Positions 26,391-33,872 of a stretch of DNA of 64,000 nt are shown one piece after another; within the stretch, counting starts at the first letter, position 1; each line of letters opens with the position of its first letter. The position numbers and the translations under genes were made by a program. Origin of the DNA: Burkholderia sp052045245 (GTDB taxonomy: Bacteria; Pseudomonadota; Gammaproteobacteria; Burkholderiales; Burkholderiaceae); the NCBI RefSeq assembly GCF_052045245.1, contig NZ_JBQEON010000023.1, positions 1 to 64,000 of the forward strand. Direction: 5' to 3'. The notes beneath the pieces are model-generated. The model did no database searches, was not told the origin of the DNA, and was given only the letters and a program-made list of their open reading frames with translations.

Positions 26391-28352
26391 TCAGGCCTTC
26401 GCGAGCTTGATGCTGGTCGGCTCGGCCGTCAGGTAGCCGACGCTGGCGCCGAACCGGTCCTTGTAGTTCGCGCGCACGAGCGGATCGAGGGCCGGCTTGA
26501 CCTTGTCGTGCAGCGGCGACTCCCAGTCGCCCGCGTGCTGGAAGTTGCTCATGATGTAGGTCCAGCCGTTGATCTCGTCGACCGCATGCAGGCCCGTCGA
26601 TTCGGCGCCGGCCGGACACGACAGCACGCGCGACAGCGACTTCGTGTCGACGTTGTACGCCCACAGGAAGTTGTTCACGTGCATGCCCGAGTCTTCGCCG
26701 ATGAAGAGCGTGCGCAGCTTTTCGGAGAACTTCAGGTTGTCGGGGTTCGCGATCCTGTCCGGGTTCGCGAGGTTGCCGAGCGCATCGGCCGCGGCGAGGT
26801 CCTCGCCGACGAGCGCGGCCGGCGCGCCCATGTCGACCGGCACCCATTCGCTGTCGATTGCGCTGCCGGTCGTGTCGCGCTGGCTGCCCTTCAGGTTCAG
26901 CGCATAGACGGCGCCCGCGGCGATCTTCTTGTCGACCGCGACGTCGCGCGACACCGCATTGCCCTTGACCATCGACGTCTCGATCCGCGACATCGCCGTG
27001 TAGACGATCTTGTCCTTCGCGTTCACGGTCGTGCCTTCGAGCTTCGTGAACGCCATGCTGCCGCCGATCAGCGCCGCATAGCGGTGCGTCTCCAGGAACG
27101 CGGCCGCCTTTTCCATCCCCGGCTTCACGCGCATCCAGTTGAACTTGCCGCCGAAGTGGATCTTCGTGTAGCTCGCGTCGTTCGGGTCGATGGTCGTCAG
27201 GTCCATGATGTCCGACGCCTTCAGCGTGTTCGCGAGTGCTTCGATCTCGCTGCTGGTTGCGTGGCCGATCTTGATCCACGTGAGCGTGGCGCTGCCTGCG
27301 CCGGCGGACGACGTCTGCGTCCACTTCGCGACGTACAGCGTGCCGGCCGACAGGTCGGCCGCCTTGTCGGCGACGAACATGAACAGGCCGCCGTTGGTGG
27401 CGTCGTCGCCCATCATCACGGTGCGCTGGTCCGGCATCACCTGGATCAGCTCGTGCGAGATGCGGCCGAGGCAGTAGTGCTTCTTCGCCGTGCCCGTGCC
27501 GTCCGGATTCACCGTGATCTCGGGCAGATGGCCGTAGTGGTAGGGGTTCGCCTTCGTCTCGTCGCCGAAGGTGTTCTTGCTGAACGCCTTGAACTGCGCG
27601 TCGGTGGCGGCCTTGGTCGCGTCCGGTTCGTACTCCTCGCTCGACAGGTGCGTGCCCCACGGCGACAGGCTCGCACCGCACGTGATCCACAGGCCGTGCG
27701 CCTTCGACGTGTCGACGTTGTGATACTTGACCACCTTCAGCGCACCGCTGGACGGATCCTGGTCGAGCGTGATCACCGCGATCGGCGACGGCAGCTGGCC
27801 GTACTGCGATGCGCTCGCCTGGTCGCGCGTCGTGTATTCGAACTGCACGACCGCGAACACCGTGTTGCCCTTCACGCCGGCCACGGCCGCGTTCTTCAGC
27901 GTCAGCAGCGAGCTGCCGTCCGGGCAGTCCGAATAGAACTGGCGTTCCTTGCCCGCCACCGAACGGTCGATGATCGGCTGGTTGTCGATGTCGTAGTAGC
28001 CGCCCGCGAGCGTCGTGCCGCCGTTGCCGTCCGGCACCCTGTCGCCCGTCACGAAGAACGGCCGGTACGCGAGCTTGAAGTTGCGCGACGAGCCGTCCGA
28101 GAACGACACGGACAGCGTCGAGCCGACCGTCGTCGTGGCCATCGCGGCCGCGTTGTCGAGCGTGGGCGCCGCCATCGCCGAGAACGCCGCCGACGTGTAC
28201 GCGGCAGCGGCCGGGGGCGTCGTCGCCGGCGTATCGTCGCCGCCGCAGCCCGTCAGCAGGGCCGGCAGCGCGAGGCCGGAGAGGGGCAGCATGGGCGCGC
28301 CGGCGAGGATCTTCAGGGCCTGGCGACGGGTGGCATTGGGCAACGCGGGCAT
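26391..28352 (-). CDS. phoX: PhoX-type alkaline phosphatase (DUF839), Tat-exported lipoprotein
   Basis: A 653-residue protein of the PhoX family, which releases phosphate from organic esters using iron and calcium. The N-terminus has a twin-arginine motif (TRRQALKIL, Arg9-Arg10) and a lipobox LLTGC with Cys36, so it should be exported folded and anchored. PhoX landmarks include CGASLSPWGTHLSSEEYEPD, a metal-site segment, and the YCLGRISHEL block. I chose ATG 28352; the 60 residues upstream in the frame precede the Tat signal and are not expected. It lies downstream of amtB on the same strand, with a strong hairpin between them. A CTTTCAT-type half-site upstream is too weak to claim a Pho box. 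Confidence 0.88.
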   Translation of the reverse strand: MPALPNATRRQALKILAGAPMLPLSGLALPALLTGCGGDDTPATTPPAAAAYTSAAFSAMAAPTLDNAAAMATTTVGSTLSVSFSDGSSRNFKLAYRPFFVTGDRVPDGNGGTTLAGGYYDIDNQPIIDRSVAGKERQFYSDCPDGSSLLTLKNAAVAGVKGNTVFAVVQFEYTTRDQASASQYGQLPSPIAVITLDQDPSSGALKVVKYHNVDTSKAHGLWITCGASLSPWGTHLSSEEYEPDATKAATDAQFKAFSKNTFGDETKANPYHYGHLPEITVNPDGTGTAKKHYCLGRISHELIQVMPDQRTVMMGDDATNGGLFMFVADKAADLSAGTLYVAKWTQTSSAGAGSATLTWIKIGHATSSEIEALANTLKASDIMDLTTIDPNDASYTKIHFGGKFNWMRVKPGMEKAAAFLETHRYAALIGGSMAFTKLEGTTVNAKDKIVYTAMSRIETSMVKGNAVSRDVAVDKKIAAGAVYALNLKGSQRDTTGSAIDSEWVPVDMGAPAALVGEDLAAADALGNLANPDRIANPDNLKFSEKLRTLFIGEDSGMHVNNFLWAYNVDTKSLSRVLSCPAGAESTGLHAVDEINGWTYIMSNFQHAGDWESPLHDKVKPALDPLVRANYKDRFGASVGYLTAEPTSIKLAKA

Positions 28353-28495
28353 GTGGAGTCCAGTTTCAGAGGTGAGAAGAATGACCCTCGCGATGCAGGC
28401 GAGCAGCAAGCAATGCGAAGGTAAATTGAAAACTGGACGGAAGTGTAGGGACGCTAGATGAAAGTTTTTTGAATTGAAAACGTAATGATGCGTCG

Positions 28496-28524
28496 GGCGT
28501 CCGTCAGGTGAGCTGACGGACGCC
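28496..28524 (-). terminator. Hairpin after amtB
   Basis: A perfect 12-base-pair stem GGCGTCCGTCAG/CTGACGGACGCC with a 5-base loop lies 19 bases after the amtB stop. No T tract follows, so it may stabilise the 3' end or terminate weakly. Confidence 0.5.
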
Positions 28525-28542
28525 GGTCGCACGCGTTTGCGC

Positions 28543-29736
28543 TCAGTCGCGCTCGGGCGTCGCCGAGATGCGGTGGATCGACAGGTCGGCGCCGTCGAAT
28601 TCGGCTTCGCGATCGAGACGCAGGCCGACGGTCGCCTTCAGCGCACCGTACACGAGCGTGCCGCCGGCCGTGGCGATGACGATCCCGCCGAGCGTGCCGA
28701 TCAGCTGTGACACGAACGACACGCCGCCCAGGCCGCCGAGCGCGGGTTGCCCGAACACGCCGGCCGCGAGGCCGCCGAGCGCGCCGCACATCCCGTGCAA
28801 CGGCCACACGCCGAGCACGTCGTCGATGCGCCACTTGTTCTGCACGCAGGTGAACATCGCGACGAACAAGGCGCCTGCCACCGCCCCCGTGACGAGCGCA
28901 CCGATCGGGTGCATCACGTCGGAGCCGGCGCACACGGCCACGAGGCCCGCGAGCGGGCCGTTGTACGTGAAGCCCGGGTCGTTGCGACCGGCCATCCACG
29001 CGGCGAGCGTGCCGCCGACCATCGCCATCAGCGAGTTCACGGCGACGAGGCCGCTGATCTTGTCGAGCGTCTGCGCGCTCATCACGTTGAAGCCGAACCA
29101 GCCGACCGCGAGCACCCACGCGCCGAGCGCGAGGAACGGAATGTTCGACGGCGGATGCGCGGCGATCCGGCCGTCCTTCGCATAGCGGCCGTGGCGTGCG
29201 CCGAGCAGCAGCACGGCCGGCAGCGCGACCCAGCCGCCGAACGCGTGCACGACGACCGAGCCCGCGAAATCGTGGAACGGCGCGCCGAACGCGTGCGTGA
29301 GCCAGTCCTGCACGCCGAAACGGTCATTCCATGCGATCCCTTCGAAGAACGGATAGATGAAGCCGACGATGATCAGCGTCGCGACGAGCTGCGGATTGAA
29401 TTTCGCGCGCTCCGCGATACCACCGGACACGATCGCGGGGATGGCCGCGGCGAACGTCAGCAGGAAGAAGAAGCGCACGAGCGCGTAGCCGCTGTGCTGC
29501 GACAGCGTGCCGATGTCGTCGAAGAATTCGACGCCGTACGCGATCGTGTAGCCGATGAAGAAGTACGCGAGCGTCGACACCGAGAAGTCGACCAGGATCT
29601 TCACGAGCGCGTTGACCTGGTTCTTCTTGCGGACCGTGCCGAGCTCGAGGAATGCAAAGCCCGCGTGCATCGCGAGCACCATGACGGCGCCGATCAACAG
29701 GAACAGTGTGTCGACGCCGGATTTCAGACCATCCAT
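28543..29736 (-). CDS. amtB: Ammonium transporter (Amt/MEP/Rh family)
   Basis: A 397-residue inner-membrane channel with eleven predicted helices. It conducts ammonium. The pore histidine pair is visible in FAGSVVVHAFGGWVALP and GVWPLHGMCGALG, and GFAFLELGTVRKKNQVN is the family N-terminal signature. I chose ATG 29736: GGAAG lies upstream, and the 117 residues of the longer frame are not Amt-like. There is no signal peptide, as in many proteobacterial Amt proteins other than AmtB of E. coli. No glnK lies beside it. A sigma54-type promoter 36 bases upstream points to nitrogen (NtrC) control. Confidence 0.93.
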   Translation of the reverse strand: MDGLKSGVDTLFLLIGAVMVLAMHAGFAFLELGTVRKKNQVNALVKILVDFSVSTLAYFFIGYTIAYGVEFFDDIGTLSQHSGYALVRFFFLLTFAAAIPAIVSGGIAERAKFNPQLVATLIIVGFIYPFFEGIAWNDRFGVQDWLTHAFGAPFHDFAGSVVVHAFGGWVALPAVLLLGARHGRYAKDGRIAAHPPSNIPFLALGAWVLAVGWFGFNVMSAQTLDKISGLVAVNSLMAMVGGTLAAWMAGRNDPGFTYNGPLAGLVAVCAGSDVMHPIGALVTGAVAGALFVAMFTCVQNKWRIDDVLGVWPLHGMCGALGGLAAGVFGQPALGGLGGVSFVSQLIGTLGGIVIATAGGTLVYGALKATVGLRLDREAEFDGADLSIHRISATPERD

Positions 29737-29771
29737 GCCGTGGCTTCCTTGCGCAAAAAACGGGCAAGGAA

Positions 29772-29787
29772 TGCAAATATCGAGCCA
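29772..29787 (-). promoter_or_regulatory. Sigma54-type promoter of amtB
   Basis: On the minus strand TGGCTCGATATTTGCA matches the TGGCAC-N5-TTGCA consensus with one mismatch and has the GG and GC elements exactly ten bases apart. Transcription would start near 29760, shortly before the ATG at 29736. Confidence 0.7.
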
Positions 29788-29989
29788 ACTTGGTGAACGG
29801 CTGCGTGCAATTGGTGCGGAAGGCCGCGCGGTGCGGCATTCCGGTGAAGCGTGCACGATCGCGGGGCAGCGCGCATGCGGCGCGGATGCCGCCGCGCGCG
29901 CACATACGTGGTGCGAAGTGTGCGCAACTGGTGCGCGCGACGCATGGCGCGGTGCGGCGTGGTGCGCCGCGATGCACCGGTCTGGCGCG

Positions 29990-30325
29990 TCAGCGGCGCG
30001 CGAACAGCACGCGCGGCCGCCGCAGGCGCAGCGCGCACGCGGACCAGTAGGCGGCCACCGTCGCAAGGCCGAGCGCGGCGAACGCAAGCGCCGCGAAGCC
30101 CGCGAGTGACTGGCCTTCGCCGTCGGGGCCGAGAATGCCTTGCGCGACGATCAGCGCGGCGACCCAGAAGCCGATCACGGCCTGCGCGAGCAGGCGTGCG
30201 GAGGCGACGCGGCGCGGGCGCCCGGCGGCGCGCAGACGCTGCGCGGACGGCGAGCGAAGACACAGGAACAGGGTGGCGGCGAGCACGGCGGCCAGCGCGA
30301 TGAACCAGTCGATGAGGAAAGCCAT
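29990..30325 (-). CDS. Small hypothetical membrane protein
   Basis: A 111-residue protein with three likely transmembrane helices: FLIDWFIALAAVLAATLFLCL at about residues 3-23, a second at about 48-68 (AQAVIGFWVAALIVAQGIL), and a third at about 76-100. Loops carry many arginines (RPRRVASAR). I do not recognise the family. ATG 30325 is chosen because it opens directly with a helix; an in-frame start 15 codons upstream is possible. It is upstream of amtB on the same strand, but 254 bases and a separate amtB promoter lie between them. Confidence 0.55.
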   Translation of the reverse strand: MAFLIDWFIALAAVLAATLFLCLRSPSAQRLRAAGRPRRVASARLLAQAVIGFWVAALIVAQGILGPDGEGQSLAGFAALAFAALGLATVAAYWSACALRLRRPRVLFARR

Positions 30326-30521
30326 GAGGAAGCGGGGGCGGATCGGATGGAGCGGATTGAAGCCCGCCACTTTAGTGTCGCCGCGCCTGCGATTGAATCA
30401 GACGAGTCCGAAATTGAAAGGCATATTTAATCGGAAGTCGTCATTGGCTCCGTTCCACAGGCGGTATCATCGACCCCGGTCCAACCATTCAGGCCGTGTG
30501 GCGCACGGCCGGAGATTGCTG

Positions 30522-30950
30522 ATGAAGATGAAGACTTGGCGGGCGCGTCGCGTGCCCGGATCCATGCTGGTGGCCGCGGCCGTCGGTGCGACACTGCTGC
30601 TCGCGGGTTGCGAGAAGTCCGGCACGCCGGCCACGCAACCCGATACGGCCGCGAGCGCGGCCGCCGATGCCGCGAACAACGCGGCCAAGGCGCTCGACCA
30701 GGTGGCGAGCACCGTCAACCAGCAGATCAATGCCGCGAAGGCCGGTATCGCGAGCGCGGCGTCGGCCGTGCCGCCGCTGTCGGCGAGCGGTCTCGCGTCC
30801 GCCGCGCAGGCGCAGTTCGATGCGGCTGCTTCCGCGGTCGTCGCGCATGCGGCGTCCGAAGCGGGCGCGAAGATGGCCGAGGCCGGCAAGAAGCTCCAGC
30901 AGTGGAGCCGGCAGGGCGCGTCGGGTTCGAAGCCGGCCAGCGGCGAATAA
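30522..30950 (+). CDS. Small alanine-rich lipoprotein
   Basis: A 142-residue predicted lipoprotein. The signal peptide ends in the lipobox LLLAGC (Cys at about residue 29). The mature part is about one third alanine and reads as a long amphipathic helix (AANNAAKALDQVASTVN and similar), without known domains, followed by an SGSKPASGE tail. GGAG sits eight bases before the ATG. Its function is unknown; the helical, Ala/Gln-rich pattern resembles small envelope lipoproteins. It ends only nine bases before the promoter of the rrf2 gene. Confidence 0.75.
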   Translation: MKMKTWRARRVPGSMLVAAAVGATLLLAGCEKSGTPATQPDTAASAAADAANNAAKALDQVASTVNQQINAAKAGIASAASAVPPLSASGLASAAQAQFDAAASAVVAHAASEAGAKMAEAGKKLQQWSRQGASGSKPASGE

Positions 30951-30958
30951 CCCGGCCC

Positions 30959-30994
30959 TTGCGCGATCTGCAAAATGTAATTATAGTGGTTACA
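30959..30994 (+). promoter_or_regulatory. rrf2 promoter with overlapping operator
   Basis: The -35 element TTGCGC (30959-30964) and the -10 element TATAGT (30982-30987) are 17 bases apart. The 19-base element TGTAATTATAGTGGTTACA (30976-30994), with TGTAA/TTACA arms, covers the -10 and recurs before the downstream oxidoreductase gene. Confidence 0.65.
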
Positions 30995-31041
30995 CATGTC
31001 GCCGGCTGCCGTTCGGGCCGGCGTCGCCGAGTGAGTGAGGA

Positions 31042-31497
31042 ATGAATACCAGCAGCCGGTTCGCGTTTGCCGTTCACGTGCTTGCCTTGCTGTCGATGCA
31101 GGAAGGCGTGCCGCTGTCGTCCGACATCATCGCGGGCAGCGTGAACACGAATCCGGCGCTGATTCGCCGGCTGCTGTCGATGCTGGCGGCCGCGGGATTG
31201 ACCGCGTCGCAGCTCGGTGCGGGCGGCGGCGCGCTACTGGCGCGCGAGCCCGGTGCAATCACGCTGCTCGACGTGTATCGCGCGGTCGACGATGCGCAGT
31301 TGTTCGCGCTGCACCGCGAGGCGCCGAATCCCGCGTGTCTCGTCGGGCGGCACATCCAGGGCGTGCTGATCGACTATATCGGCGACGCGCAGCGCGCGAT
31401 GGAGGCCTCGCTTGCCACCCGTACGCTTGCCGACGTCACGGCAGACGTGCTCGAATCCGAGCAGCGCAACCTTGCGGCGGGAAGCGCGGGCGGGTGA
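31042..31497 (+). CDS. Rrf2-family transcriptional regulator (YwnA-like)
   Basis: A 151-residue winged-helix regulator. The N-terminal 80 residues match the Rrf2 fold (FAFAVHVLALLSMQEGVPLSS, then NTNPALIRRLLSMLAAAGL as recognition helix, then GGGALLAREPGAITLLDVYRAV). It lacks the three clustered cysteines of iron-sulfur Rrf2 proteins; a single Cys lies in PNPACLVG, as in YwnA-like members that may sense thiol stress. It is followed by a YwnB-like oxidoreductase, the same pairing as ywnA-ywnB in Bacillus. Matching operators precede both genes, so autoregulation and control of the neighbour are likely. Confidence 0.88.
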   Translation: MNTSSRFAFAVHVLALLSMQEGVPLSSDIIAGSVNTNPALIRRLLSMLAAAGLTASQLGAGGGALLAREPGAITLLDVYRAVDDAQLFALHREAPNPACLVGRHIQGVLIDYIGDAQRAMEASLATRTLADVTADVLESEQRNLAAGSAGG

Positions 31498-31560
31498 GGG
31501 CAGGCAACGAATGACGCAGGGCAGGAGGCCGGGCGGCGCGCAGGCGCGGCGATCGGTACG

Positions 31561-31584
31561 ACGGAGTTCCGCTCCGTTTTTTTT
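31561..31584 (+). terminator. Intrinsic terminator between rrf2 and the oxidoreductase gene
   Basis: Stem ACGGAG/CTCCGT with a TTCCG loop followed by a run of eight Ts. It should separate the rrf2 transcript from the next gene, which therefore needs its own promoter. Confidence 0.75.
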
Positions 31585-31594
31585 CGGTCTTATA

Positions 31595-31613
31595 TGTAAT
31601 TGCTTTAGTTACT
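31595..31613 (+). promoter_or_regulatory. Second Rrf2-type operator, before the oxidoreductase gene
   Basis: TGTAATTGCTTTAGTTACT has the same TGTAA-N9-TTAC layout as the element at 30976-30994. It lies 20 bases before the ATG at 31633. Confidence 0.6.
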
Positions 31614-31632
31614 TTTTTTCAGGAGAATCGAC

Positions 31633-32274
31633 ATGACGCAACCTACCTTGAACATCGCCCTGTTTGGCGCCACCGGCATGATCGGCTCGCGCATCGCGGC
31701 GGAAGCCGTGCGCCGCGGCCATCGCGTGACCGCGCTGTCGCGCCATCCGGGTGCAGCCGGCGGCGGCATCACCGCGAAGGCGGCTGACCTGTTCGATGCG
31801 GCGAGCATTGCGGCCGCGCTGCCGGGTCACGACGTCGTCGCGAGCGCATACAGCCCGAAGCAGGACGAGCCCGCGAAGATCCTCGCGGCGGCGAAGGCGC
31901 TGGTGGAAAGCACGCGCAACGCGGGCCTCAAGCGGCTCGTGGTGGTGGGCGGCGCCGGTTCGCTCGAAGTCGCGCCCGGCAAGCAGCTGGTCGACACCGA
32001 AGGTTTCCCGGACGCGTACAAGGCGGTCGCGCTCGCGCACCGCGACGCGCTCGCGTATCTGAAGACGGTCGGCGATCTCGACTGGACGTTCTTCGCGCCG
32101 GCCGCGATGATCGCGCCGGGTGAGCGCACGGGCACGTTCCGCACGGGCGTCGGCAAGCTGATCGCGGACGCGCAGGGCAACAGCAAGATCTCGGCGGAAG
32201 ACTACGCGGTCGCGTTCGTCGATGCGCTCGAACAACACAGCTTCGTGCGCGAGATCGCGACGGTCGCGTATTGA
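31633..32274 (+). CDS. NAD(P)-binding oxidoreductase (YwnB-like, NmrA/SDR atypical)
   Basis: A 213-residue Rossmann-fold protein with NIALFGATGMIGSRIAAEAVRRG at the N-terminus (GATGxxG), LPGHDVVASAY, NAGLKRLVVVGGAGSLEVAPG and a DWTFFAPAAMIAPGERTG block, all typical of the YwnB/NAD(P)H-binding group (COG2910 type). AGGAGA precedes the ATG. It is paired with an Rrf2 regulator and has its own operator. The substrate is unknown; relatives are linked to electrophile or nitrosative stress. A strong hairpin follows it. Confidence 0.87.
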   Translation: MTQPTLNIALFGATGMIGSRIAAEAVRRGHRVTALSRHPGAAGGGITAKAADLFDAASIAAALPGHDVVASAYSPKQDEPAKILAAAKALVESTRNAGLKRLVVVGGAGSLEVAPGKQLVDTEGFPDAYKAVALAHRDALAYLKTVGDLDWTFFAPAAMIAPGERTGTFRTGVGKLIADAQGNSKISAEDYAVAFVDALEQHSFVREIATVAY

Positions 32275-32345
32275 GCGACGGCGCGGCGGCACGGCGCGCG
32301 AGCGCCGCTTGCGCCGTGCGCGGCCCGCACGACGGTAGCGACTTC

Positions 32346-32380
32346 AGGCGACGCCATCCCGACGGGTGGCGTCGCCTGTT
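32346..32380 (+). terminator. Terminator after the oxidoreductase gene
   Basis: An 11-base-pair stem AGGCGACGCCA/TGGCGTCGCCT, extended by CCC/GGG past a bulged T, is followed by GTTTCGTCT. Confidence 0.75.
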
Positions 32381-32517
32381 TCGTCTACGGGGCCGATGAT
32401 CGATCGAGCGGCGCGTGCGAGGTCGTGCGTGGGGCCGATCCTTCGACGTGTGATTGGTATTTATCCCGGTCGACGCCGCGCGGCGGTTTTCATATTGTTC
32501 CCCGTCATGCACGATGC

Positions 32518-32534
32518 ATAGAAAAAATTTCTAT
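32518..32534. promoter_or_regulatory. Palindrome upstream of the Lrp-type gene
   Basis: ATAGAAA-AAA-TTTCTAT is a perfect inverted repeat 18 bases before the ATG, in an otherwise GC-rich region. Lrp/AsnC proteins commonly bind such AT-rich palindromes at their own promoters, so autoregulation is likely. Confidence 0.55.
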
Positions 32535-32552
32535 CTACGAGGGACCGGGTAA

Positions 32553-33023
32553 ATGGATGCCATCGATCGCAAGCTGCTGGAGCTGTTGCAGGCGGATGCC
32601 ACATTGCCGATCGCGGAACTCGCGCAGCGCGTGAACCTGTCGCAGACGCCCTGCTGGAAGCGCGTGCAGCGGCTCAAGGAAACCGGCGCGATCCGCGCGC
32701 AGGTCGCGCTGTGCGATCCGCGCAAGCTCGGGGTCGGCACGACCGTGTTCGTCGCGATCCGCACGAACCAGCATACCGAGGAGTGGGCGCAGCGTTTCAC
32801 GCAGGCCGTGCGCGACATGCCGGAAGTCGTCGAGGTGTACCGGATGAGCGGCGAGACCGACTATCTGCTGCGCGTCGTGGTGGCCGGCATCGACGACTAC
32901 GATCGCGTGTACAAGCAACTGATTCGTGCGGTGCCGCTGTTCGACGTGAGCTCGTCGTTCGCGATGGAGCAGATCAAGTATTCGACCGCGCTGCCGGTGC
33001 GCGATCTGTCCGAGCCGGCGTAG
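32553..33023 (+). CDS. Lrp/AsnC-family transcriptional regulator
   Basis: A 156-residue regulator. Residues about 1-60 are the AsnC-type helix-turn-helix (MDAIDRKLLELLQADATLPI, LAQRVNLSQTPCWKRVQRL), and about 65-145 the RAM ligand-binding domain (VEVYRMSGETDYLLRVVVAG). Full length for the family. Lrp proteins form octamers around amino-acid effectors and control amino-acid metabolism. No divergent target gene is adjacent; it is convergent with the iron transporter operon. The effector cannot be told from sequence. Confidence 0.92.
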   Translation: MDAIDRKLLELLQADATLPIAELAQRVNLSQTPCWKRVQRLKETGAIRAQVALCDPRKLGVGTTVFVAIRTNQHTEEWAQRFTQAVRDMPEVVEVYRMSGETDYLLRVVVAGIDDYDRVYKQLIRAVPLFDVSSSFAMEQIKYSTALPVRDLSEPA

Positions 33024-33094
33024 CGCGTGGGGCGGTCGCGCAGCGTGTCGTGCGCGGCCGACGACGAGCGCCGTTGTCGTGACGGCCGGTCTGC

Positions 33095-33868
33095 TCAGCG
33101 GCCGCGCGCCATCGCGCGCGCGCGTTCGTCCGCCAGCGCGTCACGGCGCACGAACTCCGCGACGAACGGGCTGGCCGGGTGATGGTGTAGGGCATAAGGC
33201 GTGTCCCATTGCGCGAGCTGGCCATCCTTCATCACGCCGATCCGGTCGGCGATCGCGAACGCTTCCGCCTGGTTGTGCGTGACGAGGATCGCGGTGTGAC
33301 CCGTGCGCTTCAGGATGTCGCGCAGTTCGAACGCGAGCCGCTCGCGCGTATCGACGTCGAGATTCGAGAACGGCTCGTCGAGCAGCAGCAGTTCCGGCGA
33401 CGGCGCGAGCGCGCGGGCGAGGGCGACGCGCTGCTGCTGGCCACCCGACAGTTCGTGCGGATACGCGCTGCCCGAATCGGCGAGACCGACGAGTTCGAGC
33501 AGGTCCGCGACGCGTGCGCGCCGCTCGGCCTTCGGCATCCGCCGCAGGCCGAACGCGACGTTGCCGGCCGCGCTCAGGTGCGGGAACAGCGCATAGTCCT
33601 GGAACATCATCCCGATGCGCCGCCGCTCGGGCGGCACGTCGAGCGACGGCGCCGCGACGGGCGTGCCGTCCAGCACGATGCGCCCCATGCGCACGGGCTC
33701 GAAGCCCGCGATCGCACGCAGCACGGTGGTCTTGCCGCAGCCCGATGCGCCGAGCAGGCAGCCGATGTCGCCGCGCGGCAGCGCGAGGCTCAGCCCGTCG
33801 ACCACCGTGCGGCGGCCATGCGGCGTGTCGTAGGCGACGCAGAGGTCGTCGAGTTCGAGCAGGTTCAC
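33095..33868 (-). CDS. fbpC: Iron(III) ABC transporter ATP-binding protein (FbpC-like)
   Basis: A 257-residue ABC ATPase. Walker A is GASGCGKTT near residue 40, the signature is LSGGQQQRVALARAL, and Walker B is LLLLDEPFSNLD. It lacks the roughly 90-residue C-terminal regulatory (TOBE) domain of classical FbpC, as a number of Fe(III)-type ATPases do. It starts at GTG 33868, four bases after the permease stop, and is the last gene of the operon. It energises import through the permease. Confidence 0.9.
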   Translation of the reverse strand: MNLLELDDLCVAYDTPHGRRTVVDGLSLALPRGDIGCLLGASGCGKTTVLRAIAGFEPVRMGRIVLDGTPVAAPSLDVPPERRRIGMMFQDYALFPHLSAAGNVAFGLRRMPKAERRARVADLLELVGLADSGSAYPHELSGGQQQRVALARALAPSPELLLLDEPFSNLDVDTRERLAFELRDILKRTGHTAILVTHNQAEAFAIADRIGVMKDGQLAQWDTPYALHHHPASPFVAEFVRRDALADERARAMARGR

Positions 33869-33872
33869 GGTG

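Noticed and set aside
28353..28480. Pho box before phoX
   Set aside because: Only one CTTTCAT half resembles the consensus; the second 7-base repeat at the required spacing does not.
29324..29977. Minus-strand frame upstream of and across the amtB start
   Set aside because: Arg/Ala/Cys-rich, overlaps the sigma54 promoter and amtB in another frame.
30140..30430. Plus-strand frame opposite the small membrane protein
   Set aside because: Highly charged, no helix or signal; the antisense frame with three hydrophobic helices is more credible.
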